Part shown: positions 7,615 through 15,756 of the stretch, one piece after another
Numbering within the stretch: the stretch's first letter is position 1
How the letters are laid out: each line of letters begins with the position of its first letter
NCBI GenBank assembly: GCA_018716285.1
Contig: DVKD01000037.1
Location: 1 to 48,492, forward strand
Direction of reading: 5' to 3'
DNA length: 48,492 nt
DNA from: Candidatus Merdivicinus faecavium
GTDB lineage: Bacteria > Bacillota > Clostridia > Oscillospirales > Ruminococcaceae
Notes under the pieces: generated by a model
The model's input: the letters and a program-made list of their open reading frames with translations, nothing else
What the model was told of the DNA's origin: nothing
The model's database searches: none
Translations under genes and position numbers: made by a program

Positions 7615-8376
7615 GTGCAGGGAAAGTATCGGCAGGACTACGCGGTCGTGAAGCGCTACGGCGTGTCCGGGCTGGAAAAGCTGGTGTATTTCAAAACGCC
7701 GGTGCGGCAGAAGGACGCCGGGCCGGTGAAGCGCGGCGAGGGCGGCGGCGAGAAGCTCGACAACAACATCGCCCGTGCGCGGGCGGTGGTCAAGGAACTG
7801 GCGCTCTGCAACGAGTGGGAGCTTTTCGGTTCGTTCACGCTCTCGCCGGAAAAGTACGATCGGGACGATCTGGCGCTGTTCCGGAAGGATTTCAGCCAGT
7901 TTCTGCGGGATTGCCGCAAGAAGTACGGGGGAAAATGGCAGTACCTGCTCATTCCTGAGCCGCACGAGAAAGGCGGCTGGCACATGCACGGGCTGCTCGG
8001 CGGTGTGCCGAGTATTGCCCTCCGGCCCTTCTCCGTCGACGAGAACATTCCGGAGCGGTTGAAAAAGTCCATCCGGGAGGGCTGTGCAATTTACGACTGT
8101 GAAGCATACCGGCGGCGGTTCGGCTGGGTTACGCTGTCGCCCATCCGCGACAAGGTGGCGTGCAGCAGCTACATCGTCAAATACATCAGCAAAGACCTGA
8201 CAAAGCGGGCAGAATCGGTCGGGCAGCACCTTTACTATGCGTCTCAGGGGCTGGCGAGGGCGGAGAAGATTTACGAAGGGAGCGTGCTACTTAAGGAATG
8301 CGACTATGAGAACGACTATGTGAAAATCCTGTGGAGCAACGGGGAAAACTATGGGAACGTGGTCTATCTCGACTGA
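7615..8376 (+). CDS. HUH endonuclease, rolling-circle replication-associated protein
   Basis: A 253-residue Rep of the HUH superfamily, which nicks one DNA strand and stays attached through tyrosine to start rolling-circle replication. Motif I is FGSFTLSPEKYD (about 71-82), the metal-binding HUH is GGWHMHGLLGG (His123, His125), and the catalytic Tyr region is YIVKYISKDL (Tyr186 with Lys189 and Tyr190). The N-terminal LDNNIARARAVVKELALCNE matches a family of small Reps I know from Clostridia genomes that has no assigned biology. The start is GTG 7615 with a weak GGGAAA upstream; an in-frame stop at 7585 rules out a longer form. The recombinase gene follows after 37 bases. Confidence 0.85.
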   Translation: MQGKYRQDYAVVKRYGVSGLEKLVYFKTPVRQKDAGPVKRGEGGGEKLDNNIARARAVVKELALCNEWELFGSFTLSPEKYDRDDLALFRKDFSQFLRDCRKKYGGKWQYLLIPEPHEKGGWHMHGLLGGVPSIALRPFSVDENIPERLKKSIREGCAIYDCEAYRRRFGWVTLSPIRDKVACSSYIVKYISKDLTKRAESVGQHLYYASQGLARAEKIYEGSVLLKECDYENDYVKILWSNGENYGNVVYLD

Positions 8377-8413
8377 GGGAAAGGCCGGAAGTTGACAGTT
8401 TCAGGAATGTGAA

Positions 8414-8950
8414 GTGGGTGAAAAGATGCAGGCAGAATACTATTTCAAGCGGGAGATCGAGCACATACTGGCGGCACTGATGCCCGCGAACCGGCTGGCG
8501 CTCGAAGTGTCGCTGGCGACGGGCCTTCGAATCGGCGACGTGCTGGCGCTCAAGGCCGAGGACGTGCGCAAAGGCCGCTGGACGGTGCAGGAAGCCAAGA
8601 CGGGCAAGCGGAAGGCCGTGAGACTGACCAAGGAGCTACAGGCGCGCTGTCTGGCGCTGGCGGGGCCTGTGTACGTCTTTTCGGGGCGGCTGGACGGGAT
8701 GCATCCGAGGACGCGGCAGGCGGTCTGGAAAGACCTGAACCGGGTGGCGAAGGTGTTCCGGCTCAAGGTGAACCTCACGCCGCACAGCATGCGGAAGGTG
8801 TACGCGGTTGAGCAATACCACAAGAGCCGCGACCTCAAGCGGGTACAGAAATTGCTCAACCACTCGAGCGAAGCGGTCACGATGCTCTACGCAATGGCAG
8901 ATCAACAGGTACGGAAGAAGCTGGGAGGTATTGGCGATGAAGAACTCTAA
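8414..8950 (+). CDS. tyrosine recombinase/integrase, catalytic domain only
   Basis: Only 178 residues, about half the usual integrase length, because the N-terminal arm- and core-binding domains are missing. The catalytic set is complete: Arg39 (TGLRIGDV), a Lys in EAKTGKRK (62 or 65), His124/Arg127 (TPHSMRK), His150 (LLNHSSEA) and Tyr159 (TMLYA). It probably inserts and excises the element by acting at the flanking palindromes. The start could be GTG 8414 (AGGA seven bases upstream) or ATG 8426 (GGGTGA upstream); the alternative shortens it by four residues. It follows rep, and the next gene begins within its last codons. Confidence 0.85.
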   Translation: MGEKMQAEYYFKREIEHILAALMPANRLALEVSLATGLRIGDVLALKAEDVRKGRWTVQEAKTGKRKAVRLTKELQARCLALAGPVYVFSGRLDGMHPRTRQAVWKDLNRVAKVFRLKVNLTPHSMRKVYAVEQYHKSRDLKRVQKLLNHSSEAVTMLYAMADQQVRKKLGGIGDEEL

Positions 8951-9146
8951 CCGGGCGAAAATCAATGTCATGCAGTGGGTGCTGCGCTCCATGATTGCGA
9001 CCTTTGACGGCGAGGAGGTGCCGGACAAGATTCGCGACTCGGCACTGTTTGTGGCTGACTGGCTCGAATCGGTAGGATGCGACCTTTCTCTAATTGGCAA
9101 TGAGGTTGTCGCTAGGTTCCTTGACAACGGCGACGATCTGCGGTAG
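8937..9146 (+). CDS. small hypothetical protein of the mobile element
   Basis: A 69-residue protein I do not recognise. It begins MKNSNRAKINVMQWVLRSMI and is mixed helical, with a basic N-terminus and an acidic C-terminus (ARFLDNGDDLR). ATG 8937 has GGGAGGT eight bases upstream, and the gene overlaps the 3' end of the recombinase gene by 14 bases, so coupled translation is likely. By position it may help the recombinase (a directionality factor) or Rep, but no helix-turn-helix pattern is clear enough to claim it. The strong ribosome site and the overlap support it being a real gene. Confidence 0.65.
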   Translation: MKNSNRAKINVMQWVLRSMIATFDGEEVPDKIRDSALFVADWLESVGCDLSLIGNEVVARFLDNGDDLR

Positions 9147-9149
9147 AAT

Positions 9150-9164
9150 GTAACTGCGAGTTAC
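9150..9164. repeat. short palindrome after the last element gene
   Basis: GTAACT-GCG-AGTTAC is a perfect 6-bp stem with a 3-base loop, four bases after the stop of the small gene and eight bases before the right copy of the 21-bp repeat. No T tract follows, so it is unlikely to be an ordinary terminator. Confidence 0.4.
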
Positions 9165-9171
9165 GCACTGA

Positions 9172-9192
9172 GCCCTCAGCCGCCGCGCCGCG
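9172..9192 (-). repeat. 21-bp inverted repeat, right copy
   Basis: Exact reverse complement of 7475-7495. Only 28 bases separate it from the att-like site at 9220. Confidence 0.8.
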
Positions 9193-9219
9193 CACCTTGT
9201 TTGCTTGTCTTGGCGGAGC

Positions 9220-9249
9220 GAATTTCGCTAAATTTATATTTTGCGAAAT
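9220..9249 (-). repeat. att-like site B (right)
   Basis: GAATTTCGCTAAATTT at 9220-9235, followed by TTGCGAAAT at 9241-9249, forms two inverted arms. Its first 16 bases are the exact reverse complement of site C at 9709-9724. Read on the minus strand it aligns with site A (ATTTCGC, spacer, ATTTAGCGA) with one base difference in spacer length. Confidence 0.5.
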
Positions 9250-9708
9250 AATGCCTACCTGGAAAATAGCCGGCTTCCCCGGGCGTTGTCAGCTGGGACA
9301 GCCGGTCGAGTTTTACGAGCACAGCAGATAAACTGCAAACCAGGTTCTCTCTATACGGCATATACAGTTCCCCGGGCGTTTCACGCCAAAGCATCCGACA
9401 CTGCCGCCGATTGCGTCGCGCTGTGCAAAACCCGCGGCCGACACGCAAGCCCGATCAAATGCCGGTCCGACAGACGATTCGCCAGCATCCGGGATCTCCC
9501 AACGCCACCGCAGAAGCGCAGGTCCCAGACGGTAACAGTAAAGCCGTATAAACCTTGCGGATCACAGAAGCTGCGAAAGCTTCAGCCGGCTCCGTCCAAC
9601 TGCTGCCGCGATGCCGGGGAATCGACCGGTCTTTGGCGCAATCACGCAGAGAAGATCATACAGAGACCGGCCTATCTGCGAATGGTTAGGAAGCCTGCTT
9701 TTTTCATA
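9250..9708. other. gene-free block between att-like sites B and C
   Basis: About 460 bases with no convincing gene. The only open frame runs through into the Nudix region on the wrong strand and has no ribosome site. CCCCGGGCGTT occurs twice about 100 bases apart (near 9278 and 9372). No promoter, tRNA or known RNA family was recognised. It is bounded by 16-bp inverted copies of the att-like sequence, so it may be leftover sequence from the element or a second decayed insertion. Confidence 0.5.
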
Positions 9709-9724
9709 AAATTTAGCGAAATTC
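9709..9724 (+). repeat. att-like site C inside the 3' end of the Nudix gene
   Basis: AAATTTAGCGAAATTC, the reverse complement of 9220-9235. On the minus strand it encodes the last residues and stop of the Nudix protein (GAA TTT CGC TAA = E-F-R-stop). Integration at the 3' end of a gene while keeping its coding sequence is a common habit of tyrosine recombinases. Confidence 0.5.
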
Positions 9725-10192
9725 AAATACGCTCTCCGCCGTATCCGATTTGGACCAGGCGGAATGCGCCTCGAAGACGCTGTCGTCTAAAAACAGCCGC
9801 AGATAGACGCGGAAATACGGGGCGAGCTTGTCGTCCGGCTGGTCGAGCAGCTCCTGCATGTCCATCCAGAACACTTCGCCTTCCTCTGTCCGTTCCAGCA
9901 GCTCTCCAGAAAAGTTTTCTGTTTTATACAAATATACGATGTACTGTTCCCCGTCGTCCAGGCAGTCCCAGTGGATGATGCCGCAGAGGCGGAGATCTGC
10001 GGCCGTCAGCCCGGTCTCCTCAAAGACCTCCCGGGCGGCCGACCCAGCGAAGCTCTCCCCTACCTCAACGTGACCGCCGGGGAAGGCGTAGCCGGTCCAG
10101 TACTTTTCCCGTTTCTGCACAAGGACCTTGCCGGTGGCGGGGTCTGTGACCATGCACATATTGGTCTGCTCCAGCGGTAATTTTCTGCCCAT
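9713..10192 (-). CDS. Nudix hydrolase (MutT/8-oxo-dGTPase-like)
   Basis: A 159-residue Nudix hydrolase cleaving nucleoside diphosphates linked to another group. The Nudix box is complete: GGHVEVGESFAGSAAREVFE then ETGL. YWTGYAFPGGHVE before it and the YIVYLYKTENFSGEL strand after it resemble 8-oxo-dGTP diphosphatase-type members, but the substrate is not proven. I chose ATG 10192 because AAGGAG lies six bases upstream; the longer frame has no ribosome site. Its final codons and stop coincide with an att-like repeat (9709-9724), so the present C-terminus (ESVFEFR) may have been supplied or preserved by an integration event. Confidence 0.85.
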   Translation of the reverse strand: MGRKLPLEQTNMCMVTDPATGKVLVQKREKYWTGYAFPGGHVEVGESFAGSAAREVFEETGLTAADLRLCGIIHWDCLDDGEQYIVYLYKTENFSGELLERTEEGEVFWMDMQELLDQPDDKLAPYFRVYLRLFLDDSVFEAHSAWSKSDTAESVFEFR

Positions 10193-10224
10193 TTTAACTC
10201 CTTTGCAAAATGCAAAATGCACAA

Positions 10225-10256
10225 AAGCAAGAGCCTGAACCGACAGGCTCTTGCTT
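10225..10256 (-). terminator. terminator after gatB
   Basis: AAGCAAGAGCCTG and CAGGCTCTTGCTT form a 13-bp perfect stem with a 6-base loop, ten bases after the gatB stop. The minus strand continues TTTGTGCATTTTGC, a modest T tract. It also separates the gat operon from the Nudix gene. Confidence 0.8.
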
Positions 10257-10266
10257 ATTTCTGCCA

Positions 10267-11703
10267 TTACCCTTCGAGAATCTTCAGCAGCATTTCCTTC
10301 ATCAGGGCGGGGTTCCCCTTTCCCTTGGAGGCCTTCATGCACTGACCGACGAGGAAGCCGAGGGCGTTGGTCTTGCCGCCGCGGTAGTCGTCGATCGACT
10401 TCTGGTTGGCCGCCGCGACGCTGTCGACGATGGCCTGCAGGGCGGCGGTGTCGGAGACCTGTTCAAGCCCCAGCTCCTTGACGAGGTCGGCGGGCGATTT
10501 GCCGGTCTTGCGCATCTCCTCAAAGACCTGCTTCGCGGCCGAGCTGGAGATGCGGTTTGCCTCCTGCATGGCGATAATCTCGGCGAGCTGCGCAGGATCG
10601 ACGCCCAGCTCGGTGATCGGCTTGCCCGTCTCGTTCATCAGGCGGGAGACGTCGCCGAGCACCCAGTTGGAGGCGCTTTTGGGTTTGATTTTTCCTGCCG
10701 CCAGGATCTGCTCGAAGAAATCCGTCTTCTCGCAGGTTTCGGCGAGGAGGGACGCGTCCTCCTCCGGGAGGCCCAGCTCGCGGATGTAGCGCACTTTCTT
10801 GCGGTTGGGCAGTTCCGGGATGGATGCCTTCAGCCCGTCGAGGTAGTCCTGCTCGAGCACGATGGTCAGCAGGTCCGGCTCAGGGAAATAGCGGTAATCC
10901 TGGGCATTTTCCTTGCTGCGCAGCAGGAAATTCTGCCCCTTCAGGTCATCCCAACGGCGGGTTTCCTGGGAAATCTCCCCGCCGCTTTCCAGCACCTCGA
11001 TCTGGCGGTTCGCCTCGTATTCGATGGCGCGGACTGCGCCGCTGAAGGTGTTGACGTTCTTCATCTCGACCCGGTTGCCGAAGGGCTCGCCGGGCTTATG
11101 GACGGAGACGTTGATGTCGCAGCGGATCGACCCCTCCTGCATCTTGCAGTCGGAGATGCCCAGGTATTCCAGGATGGATTTGATGGTGTCGAGGTAGGCT
11201 TTGGCCTCCGCAGTGCTGTGCAGGTCCGGCTCCGAGACGATCTCGATGAGCGGCACGCCGCAGCGGTTGAAGTCGACCAGCGTGCCGGTGAAGCTGTCGT
11301 CATGGATGAGCTTGCCCGCGTCCTCCTCAATGTGGATGCGGGTGATGCCGACCCGCTTCTCCGCCCCGTCGACCCAGATGTCGAGGTAGCCATTCTCGCA
11401 CAGCGGGATGTCGAACTGGGAAATCTGGTAGGCCTTGGGCAGGTCGGGATAGAAATAGTTCTTGCGGTCCTGCTTGCTGACCGGATGGACGGTGCAGTTT
11501 AAGGCGTAGCCCATCCGGGCGGCGTACTCCACCACCTTTTCGTTCAAGGTGGGCAGGGTGCCGGGCATGCCCATGCAGACCGGGCAGCACTGGGTATTGA
11601 CTTCCTTGCCGAAGGCGTTGCGGCAGCCGCAGTAGATTTTGGAAGCGGTATTCAGTTCTGCGTGGACCTCAAGGCCCACGACAAGCTCATAATCGTGTTT
11701 CAT
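10267..11703 (-). CDS. gatB: Asp/Glu-tRNA(Asn/Gln) amidotransferase subunit B
   Basis: A 478-residue subunit of the GatCAB complex that converts misacylated Glu-tRNA(Gln) (and Asp-tRNA(Asn)) to the correct aminoacyl-tRNA. GatB phosphorylates the substrate and binds the tRNA. Visible landmarks are YELVVGLEVHAELNTASKIY, the zinc-binding CGCRNAFG...CCPVC cysteines, PVCMGMPGTLP, KNYFYPDLPKAYQISQFD, and the C-terminal YqeY-like tail with GGKTNALGFLVGQCMKASKG. ATG 11703 has GGGGAG eight bases upstream; the slightly longer frame lacks one. It is last in ligA-gatC-gatA-gatB. Its presence suggests that the organism lacks a glutaminyl-tRNA synthetase, as is usual in Firmicutes. Confidence 0.97.
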   Translation of the reverse strand: MKHDYELVVGLEVHAELNTASKIYCGCRNAFGKEVNTQCCPVCMGMPGTLPTLNEKVVEYAARMGYALNCTVHPVSKQDRKNYFYPDLPKAYQISQFDIPLCENGYLDIWVDGAEKRVGITRIHIEEDAGKLIHDDSFTGTLVDFNRCGVPLIEIVSEPDLHSTAEAKAYLDTIKSILEYLGISDCKMQEGSIRCDINVSVHKPGEPFGNRVEMKNVNTFSGAVRAIEYEANRQIEVLESGGEISQETRRWDDLKGQNFLLRSKENAQDYRYFPEPDLLTIVLEQDYLDGLKASIPELPNRKKVRYIRELGLPEEDASLLAETCEKTDFFEQILAAGKIKPKSASNWVLGDVSRLMNETGKPITELGVDPAQLAEIIAMQEANRISSSAAKQVFEEMRKTGKSPADLVKELGLEQVSDTAALQAIVDSVAAANQKSIDDYRGGKTNALGFLVGQCMKASKGKGNPALMKEMLLKILEG

Positions 11704-11729
11704 ATCTTCTCTCCCCTTCATGCAGTCGG

Positions 11730-13193
11730 TTATGCGAGCGTGCGGCTCAGGTCAAAGCCGCCCAGCGTCTTTTCCCAGCAGGAGGCGGCCCGGAACAGGG
11801 TCGATTCGCTGAATTTCGGGCCGATGAGCTGCGCGCCGATGGGCATCGGCTTGCTGTCGAAGCCGCAGGGCAGGCTCATGCCGGGCAGGCCGGCGATGTT
11901 GACGGTGACGGTGAGGATGTCGTTCATGTACATCTTGATCTGGTCGTCGATATTCTCGCCCAGCTTGAAGGCGGTGTCAGGCACCGTCGGGGTGAGGAGC
12001 AGGTCGCACTTGTCAAAAGCGGCGGCAAATTCCTGCTGGATGCGCAGCTGGGTGAATTTCGCCTTCTTATAATAGGCGTCATAGTAGCCGGAGCTCAGCA
12101 CATAGGTGCCGAGCATGATGCGGCGCTTGACCTCCGCACCGAAGCCCTCGCTTCTCGTCTTTTCGTACATTTCGGTGAGGTTTGCAAAATCCTTGGCGCG
12201 GTAGCCGTACTTGACCCCGTCGAACCGGGCCAGGTTGGAGGAGGCTTCCGCCGACGCGATGATGTAATAGGCCGAGAGGGCGTAGTCGGTGCTGGGGAGG
12301 GAAATCTCGACGAGCTCAGCGCCCTGCGCTTCCAGTTCCTTTGCCATCTTCATGACCGCGTCCCGGACCTCGGCGGAGACGCCTTCGCCGAAATATTCCT
12401 TCGGCAGGCCGATGCGCAGGCCCTTGATATCCGGGGTGATCTCCTTCGCGAAGTCGGGGTATTCCCGCAGAGCGGAAGTCGCGTCGTGATTGTCCCGGCC
12501 GCAGATCGCGCCGTAAAGCATGGCGACGTCCCTGACGCTCCGGCCCATCGGCCCGATCTGGTCGAGGGAGGAGGCAAAGGCGACGAGGCCGTACCGGGAA
12601 ACCGAGCTGTAGGTGGGCTTTAAGCCCACAATGCCGCAGTAGGCCGCGGGCTGGCGGATGGAGCCGCCGGTATCCGAACCGAGGGCGAGGACCGCCTCCC
12701 CTGCCGCGACCGCCGCAGCGCTGCCACCGGAGGAACCGCCGGGCACCCGCTCGAGGTCAAAGGGGTTGCGGGTCTTCTGAAAATAGGAGGTTTCGGTGGA
12801 AGAGCCCATCGCGAACTCGTCCATATTGAGCTTGCCGAGCATGACGGCGCCGGCAGCGTTTAACTTCTCCATGACAAAGGCGTCGTAAGGCGGGACGAAG
12901 TTCTCGAGCATCCGGGAAGAACAGGTTGTCCGCACCCCTCTGGTGCAGATGTTGTCCTTGATGCCGATCGGGATGCCGGCGAGGGGATGGAGCGCCTCCC
13001 CTGCCGCACGGCGGGCGTCAATTTCCGCCGCCTGTTTGAGGGCTTCCTCCCCGCAGATGGTGACGTAGGCCGCGATTTCGGGCTCCTTCTGCTCCATGCG
13101 GGAGAGCACCGAACGGGTGACCTCCTCGCTCGAGCATTCCCGGGCGGCGAGCATGGCGGAGAGCTTCTCCGCTGTCAGCTGATATAATTCCAT
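11730..13193 (-). CDS. gatA: Asp/Glu-tRNA(Asn/Gln) amidotransferase subunit A
   Basis: A 487-residue amidase-signature protein, the glutaminase subunit of GatCAB that frees ammonia from glutamine. The Ser-cisSer-Lys triad is visible as Lys in GIPIGIKDNIC, and the serines in VPGGSSGGSAAAVAAG and LGSDTGGSIRQPA. Further family stretches are GIVGLKPTYSSVSRYGL and MLGTYVLSSGYYDAYY. It begins with ATG 13193, 20 bases after the gatC stop, with AAAGGGG about ten bases before it. Length and domain order are normal. Confidence 0.97.
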   Translation of the reverse strand: MELYQLTAEKLSAMLAARECSSEEVTRSVLSRMEQKEPEIAAYVTICGEEALKQAAEIDARRAAGEALHPLAGIPIGIKDNICTRGVRTTCSSRMLENFVPPYDAFVMEKLNAAGAVMLGKLNMDEFAMGSSTETSYFQKTRNPFDLERVPGGSSGGSAAAVAAGEAVLALGSDTGGSIRQPAAYCGIVGLKPTYSSVSRYGLVAFASSLDQIGPMGRSVRDVAMLYGAICGRDNHDATSALREYPDFAKEITPDIKGLRIGLPKEYFGEGVSAEVRDAVMKMAKELEAQGAELVEISLPSTDYALSAYYIIASAEASSNLARFDGVKYGYRAKDFANLTEMYEKTRSEGFGAEVKRRIMLGTYVLSSGYYDAYYKKAKFTQLRIQQEFAAAFDKCDLLLTPTVPDTAFKLGENIDDQIKMYMNDILTVTVNIAGLPGMSLPCGFDSKPMPIGAQLIGPKFSESTLFRAASCWEKTLGGFDLSRTLA

Positions 13194-13213
13194 TGTCCGT
13201 AATCCCCTTTCCC

Positions 13214-13483
13214 TTATTCGATGACCTTCGGCACGACGATGCAGCCGGCCTGCACCTCAGGCGCGTTCTGCAGCAGCTCGTCGCGGTTGGGCTTGTTGGC
13301 AACTTCGTCGCTGCGCAGCTGCATCGGGTTATCCGGGTCGATGAGGGCGCCGGAAGCGTCGAGGTCCGGCAGCTTTTCCACCAGCGCGACGATATTGGCC
13401 ATCTCCTTTTCGAACTTTTCCTCTTCTTCGGGGGTAAAGGTCAGCCGCGACAGGCTGGCCAGATGCTTGATGTTGATACTCAT
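13214..13483 (-). CDS. gatC: Asp/Glu-tRNA(Asn/Gln) amidotransferase subunit C
   Basis: An 89-residue protein that stabilises GatA and ties it to GatB. The family pattern is present: IKHLASLSRLTFTPEEEEKF near the start, then a hydrophobic helix (IVALVEKLPDLD), and the LRSDEVANKPNRDELLQNAP and CIVVPKVIE tail. ATG 13483 has GGAGGG eight bases upstream. It sits between ligA and gatA, a standard order in Clostridia. Confidence 0.95.
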   Translation of the reverse strand: MSINIKHLASLSRLTFTPEEEEKFEKEMANIVALVEKLPDLDASGALIDPDNPMQLRSDEVANKPNRDELLQNAPEVQAGCIVVPKVIE

Positions 13484-13503
13484 GTGAAGTTCCCTCCATA
13501 TCG

Positions 13504-15501
<1,998 letters not shown>

Positions 15502-15516
15502 TCAGCGTACAGAATT

Positions 15517-15525
15517 AGTATACCA
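15517..15525 (-). promoter_or_regulatory. extended -10 promoter for ligA
   Basis: On the minus strand TGGTATACT (extended -10) lies 43 bases before the ligA start. No good -35 box is found at 16-18 bases, so recognition would rest on the TG extension. Confidence 0.55.
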
Positions 15526-15604
15526 CAAAATTTCTCCCTGCGGTAGGGGGGAAAATCATCTTTTTGAAAAAATTGGGCCGATACATGGATTTTTGATTTT
15601 ACTC

Positions 15605-15633
15605 TTTACAATTCGACCGTTTTTGAGTATAAT
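15605..15633 (+). promoter_or_regulatory. sigma-A promoter for the glycosyltransferase
   Basis: TTTACA (15605-15610), 17 bases, TATAAT (15628-15633). Transcription should begin near 15640, leaving a structured leader of about 115 bases before the start codon at 15757. Confidence 0.8.
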
Positions 15634-15672
15634 GAAATTGTTAATTTTTCGCGAATTTATGATGGATTGAAG

Positions 15673-15697
15673 GGAAACGCTTCTGCTTTGCGTTTCC
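15673..15697 (+). promoter_or_regulatory. leader hairpin 1 of the glycosyltransferase mRNA
   Basis: GGAAACGC (15673-15680) pairs perfectly with GCGTTTCC (15690-15697), with a 9-base loop. No T tract follows, so it is not a terminator. It precedes the ribosome site by about 20 bases. Confidence 0.6.
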
Positions 15698-15716
15698 GTA
15701 ATATGCAGATTTTTGA

Positions 15717-15756
15717 AGGGAGGAGCGGTATCCTGTTTTCGATACCGCAGCACATT
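15717..15756 (+). promoter_or_regulatory. Shine-Dalgarno separated from the start codon by a hairpin
   Basis: AGGGAGG (15717-15723) is 33 bases from ATG 15757, too far for normal initiation. Between them GCGGTATC (15725-15732) pairs perfectly with GATACCGC (15741-15748) around an 8-base loop. Folding removes 24 bases and leaves nine between the Shine-Dalgarno sequence and ATG, an ideal spacing. Similar arrangements are known from a few genes such as phage T4 gene 38. Confidence 0.6.

Larger units (their letters stand above)
7343..9249 (+). mobile_element. small integrated rolling-circle element (Rep + tyrosine recombinase)
   Basis: About 1.9 kb lying between a XerC-type gene and a Nudix gene. 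It carries an HUH Rep, a 178-residue tyrosine recombinase and a 69-residue unknown protein, all on the plus strand. They are flanked by a 21-bp perfect inverted repeat (7475-7495 and 9172-9192) and outside that by two related imperfect palindromes (7343-7369 and 9220-9249). A third related site at 9709-9724 means the true right end could be there, making the element 2.4 kb. No capsid, mobilisation or resistance gene is present. The boundaries are inferred from repeats only. Confidence 0.65.

Noticed and set aside
9241-9978. A 245-codon open frame on the plus strand over the gene-free block and the Nudix gene
   Set aside because: It starts inside att-like site B, has no ribosome site, reads like random Arg/Pro-rich sequence and runs antisense into a real Nudix gene.
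10210-11502. A 430-codon open frame on the plus strand opposite gatB
   Set aside because: It crosses a terminator hairpin and is antisense to a certain gene.
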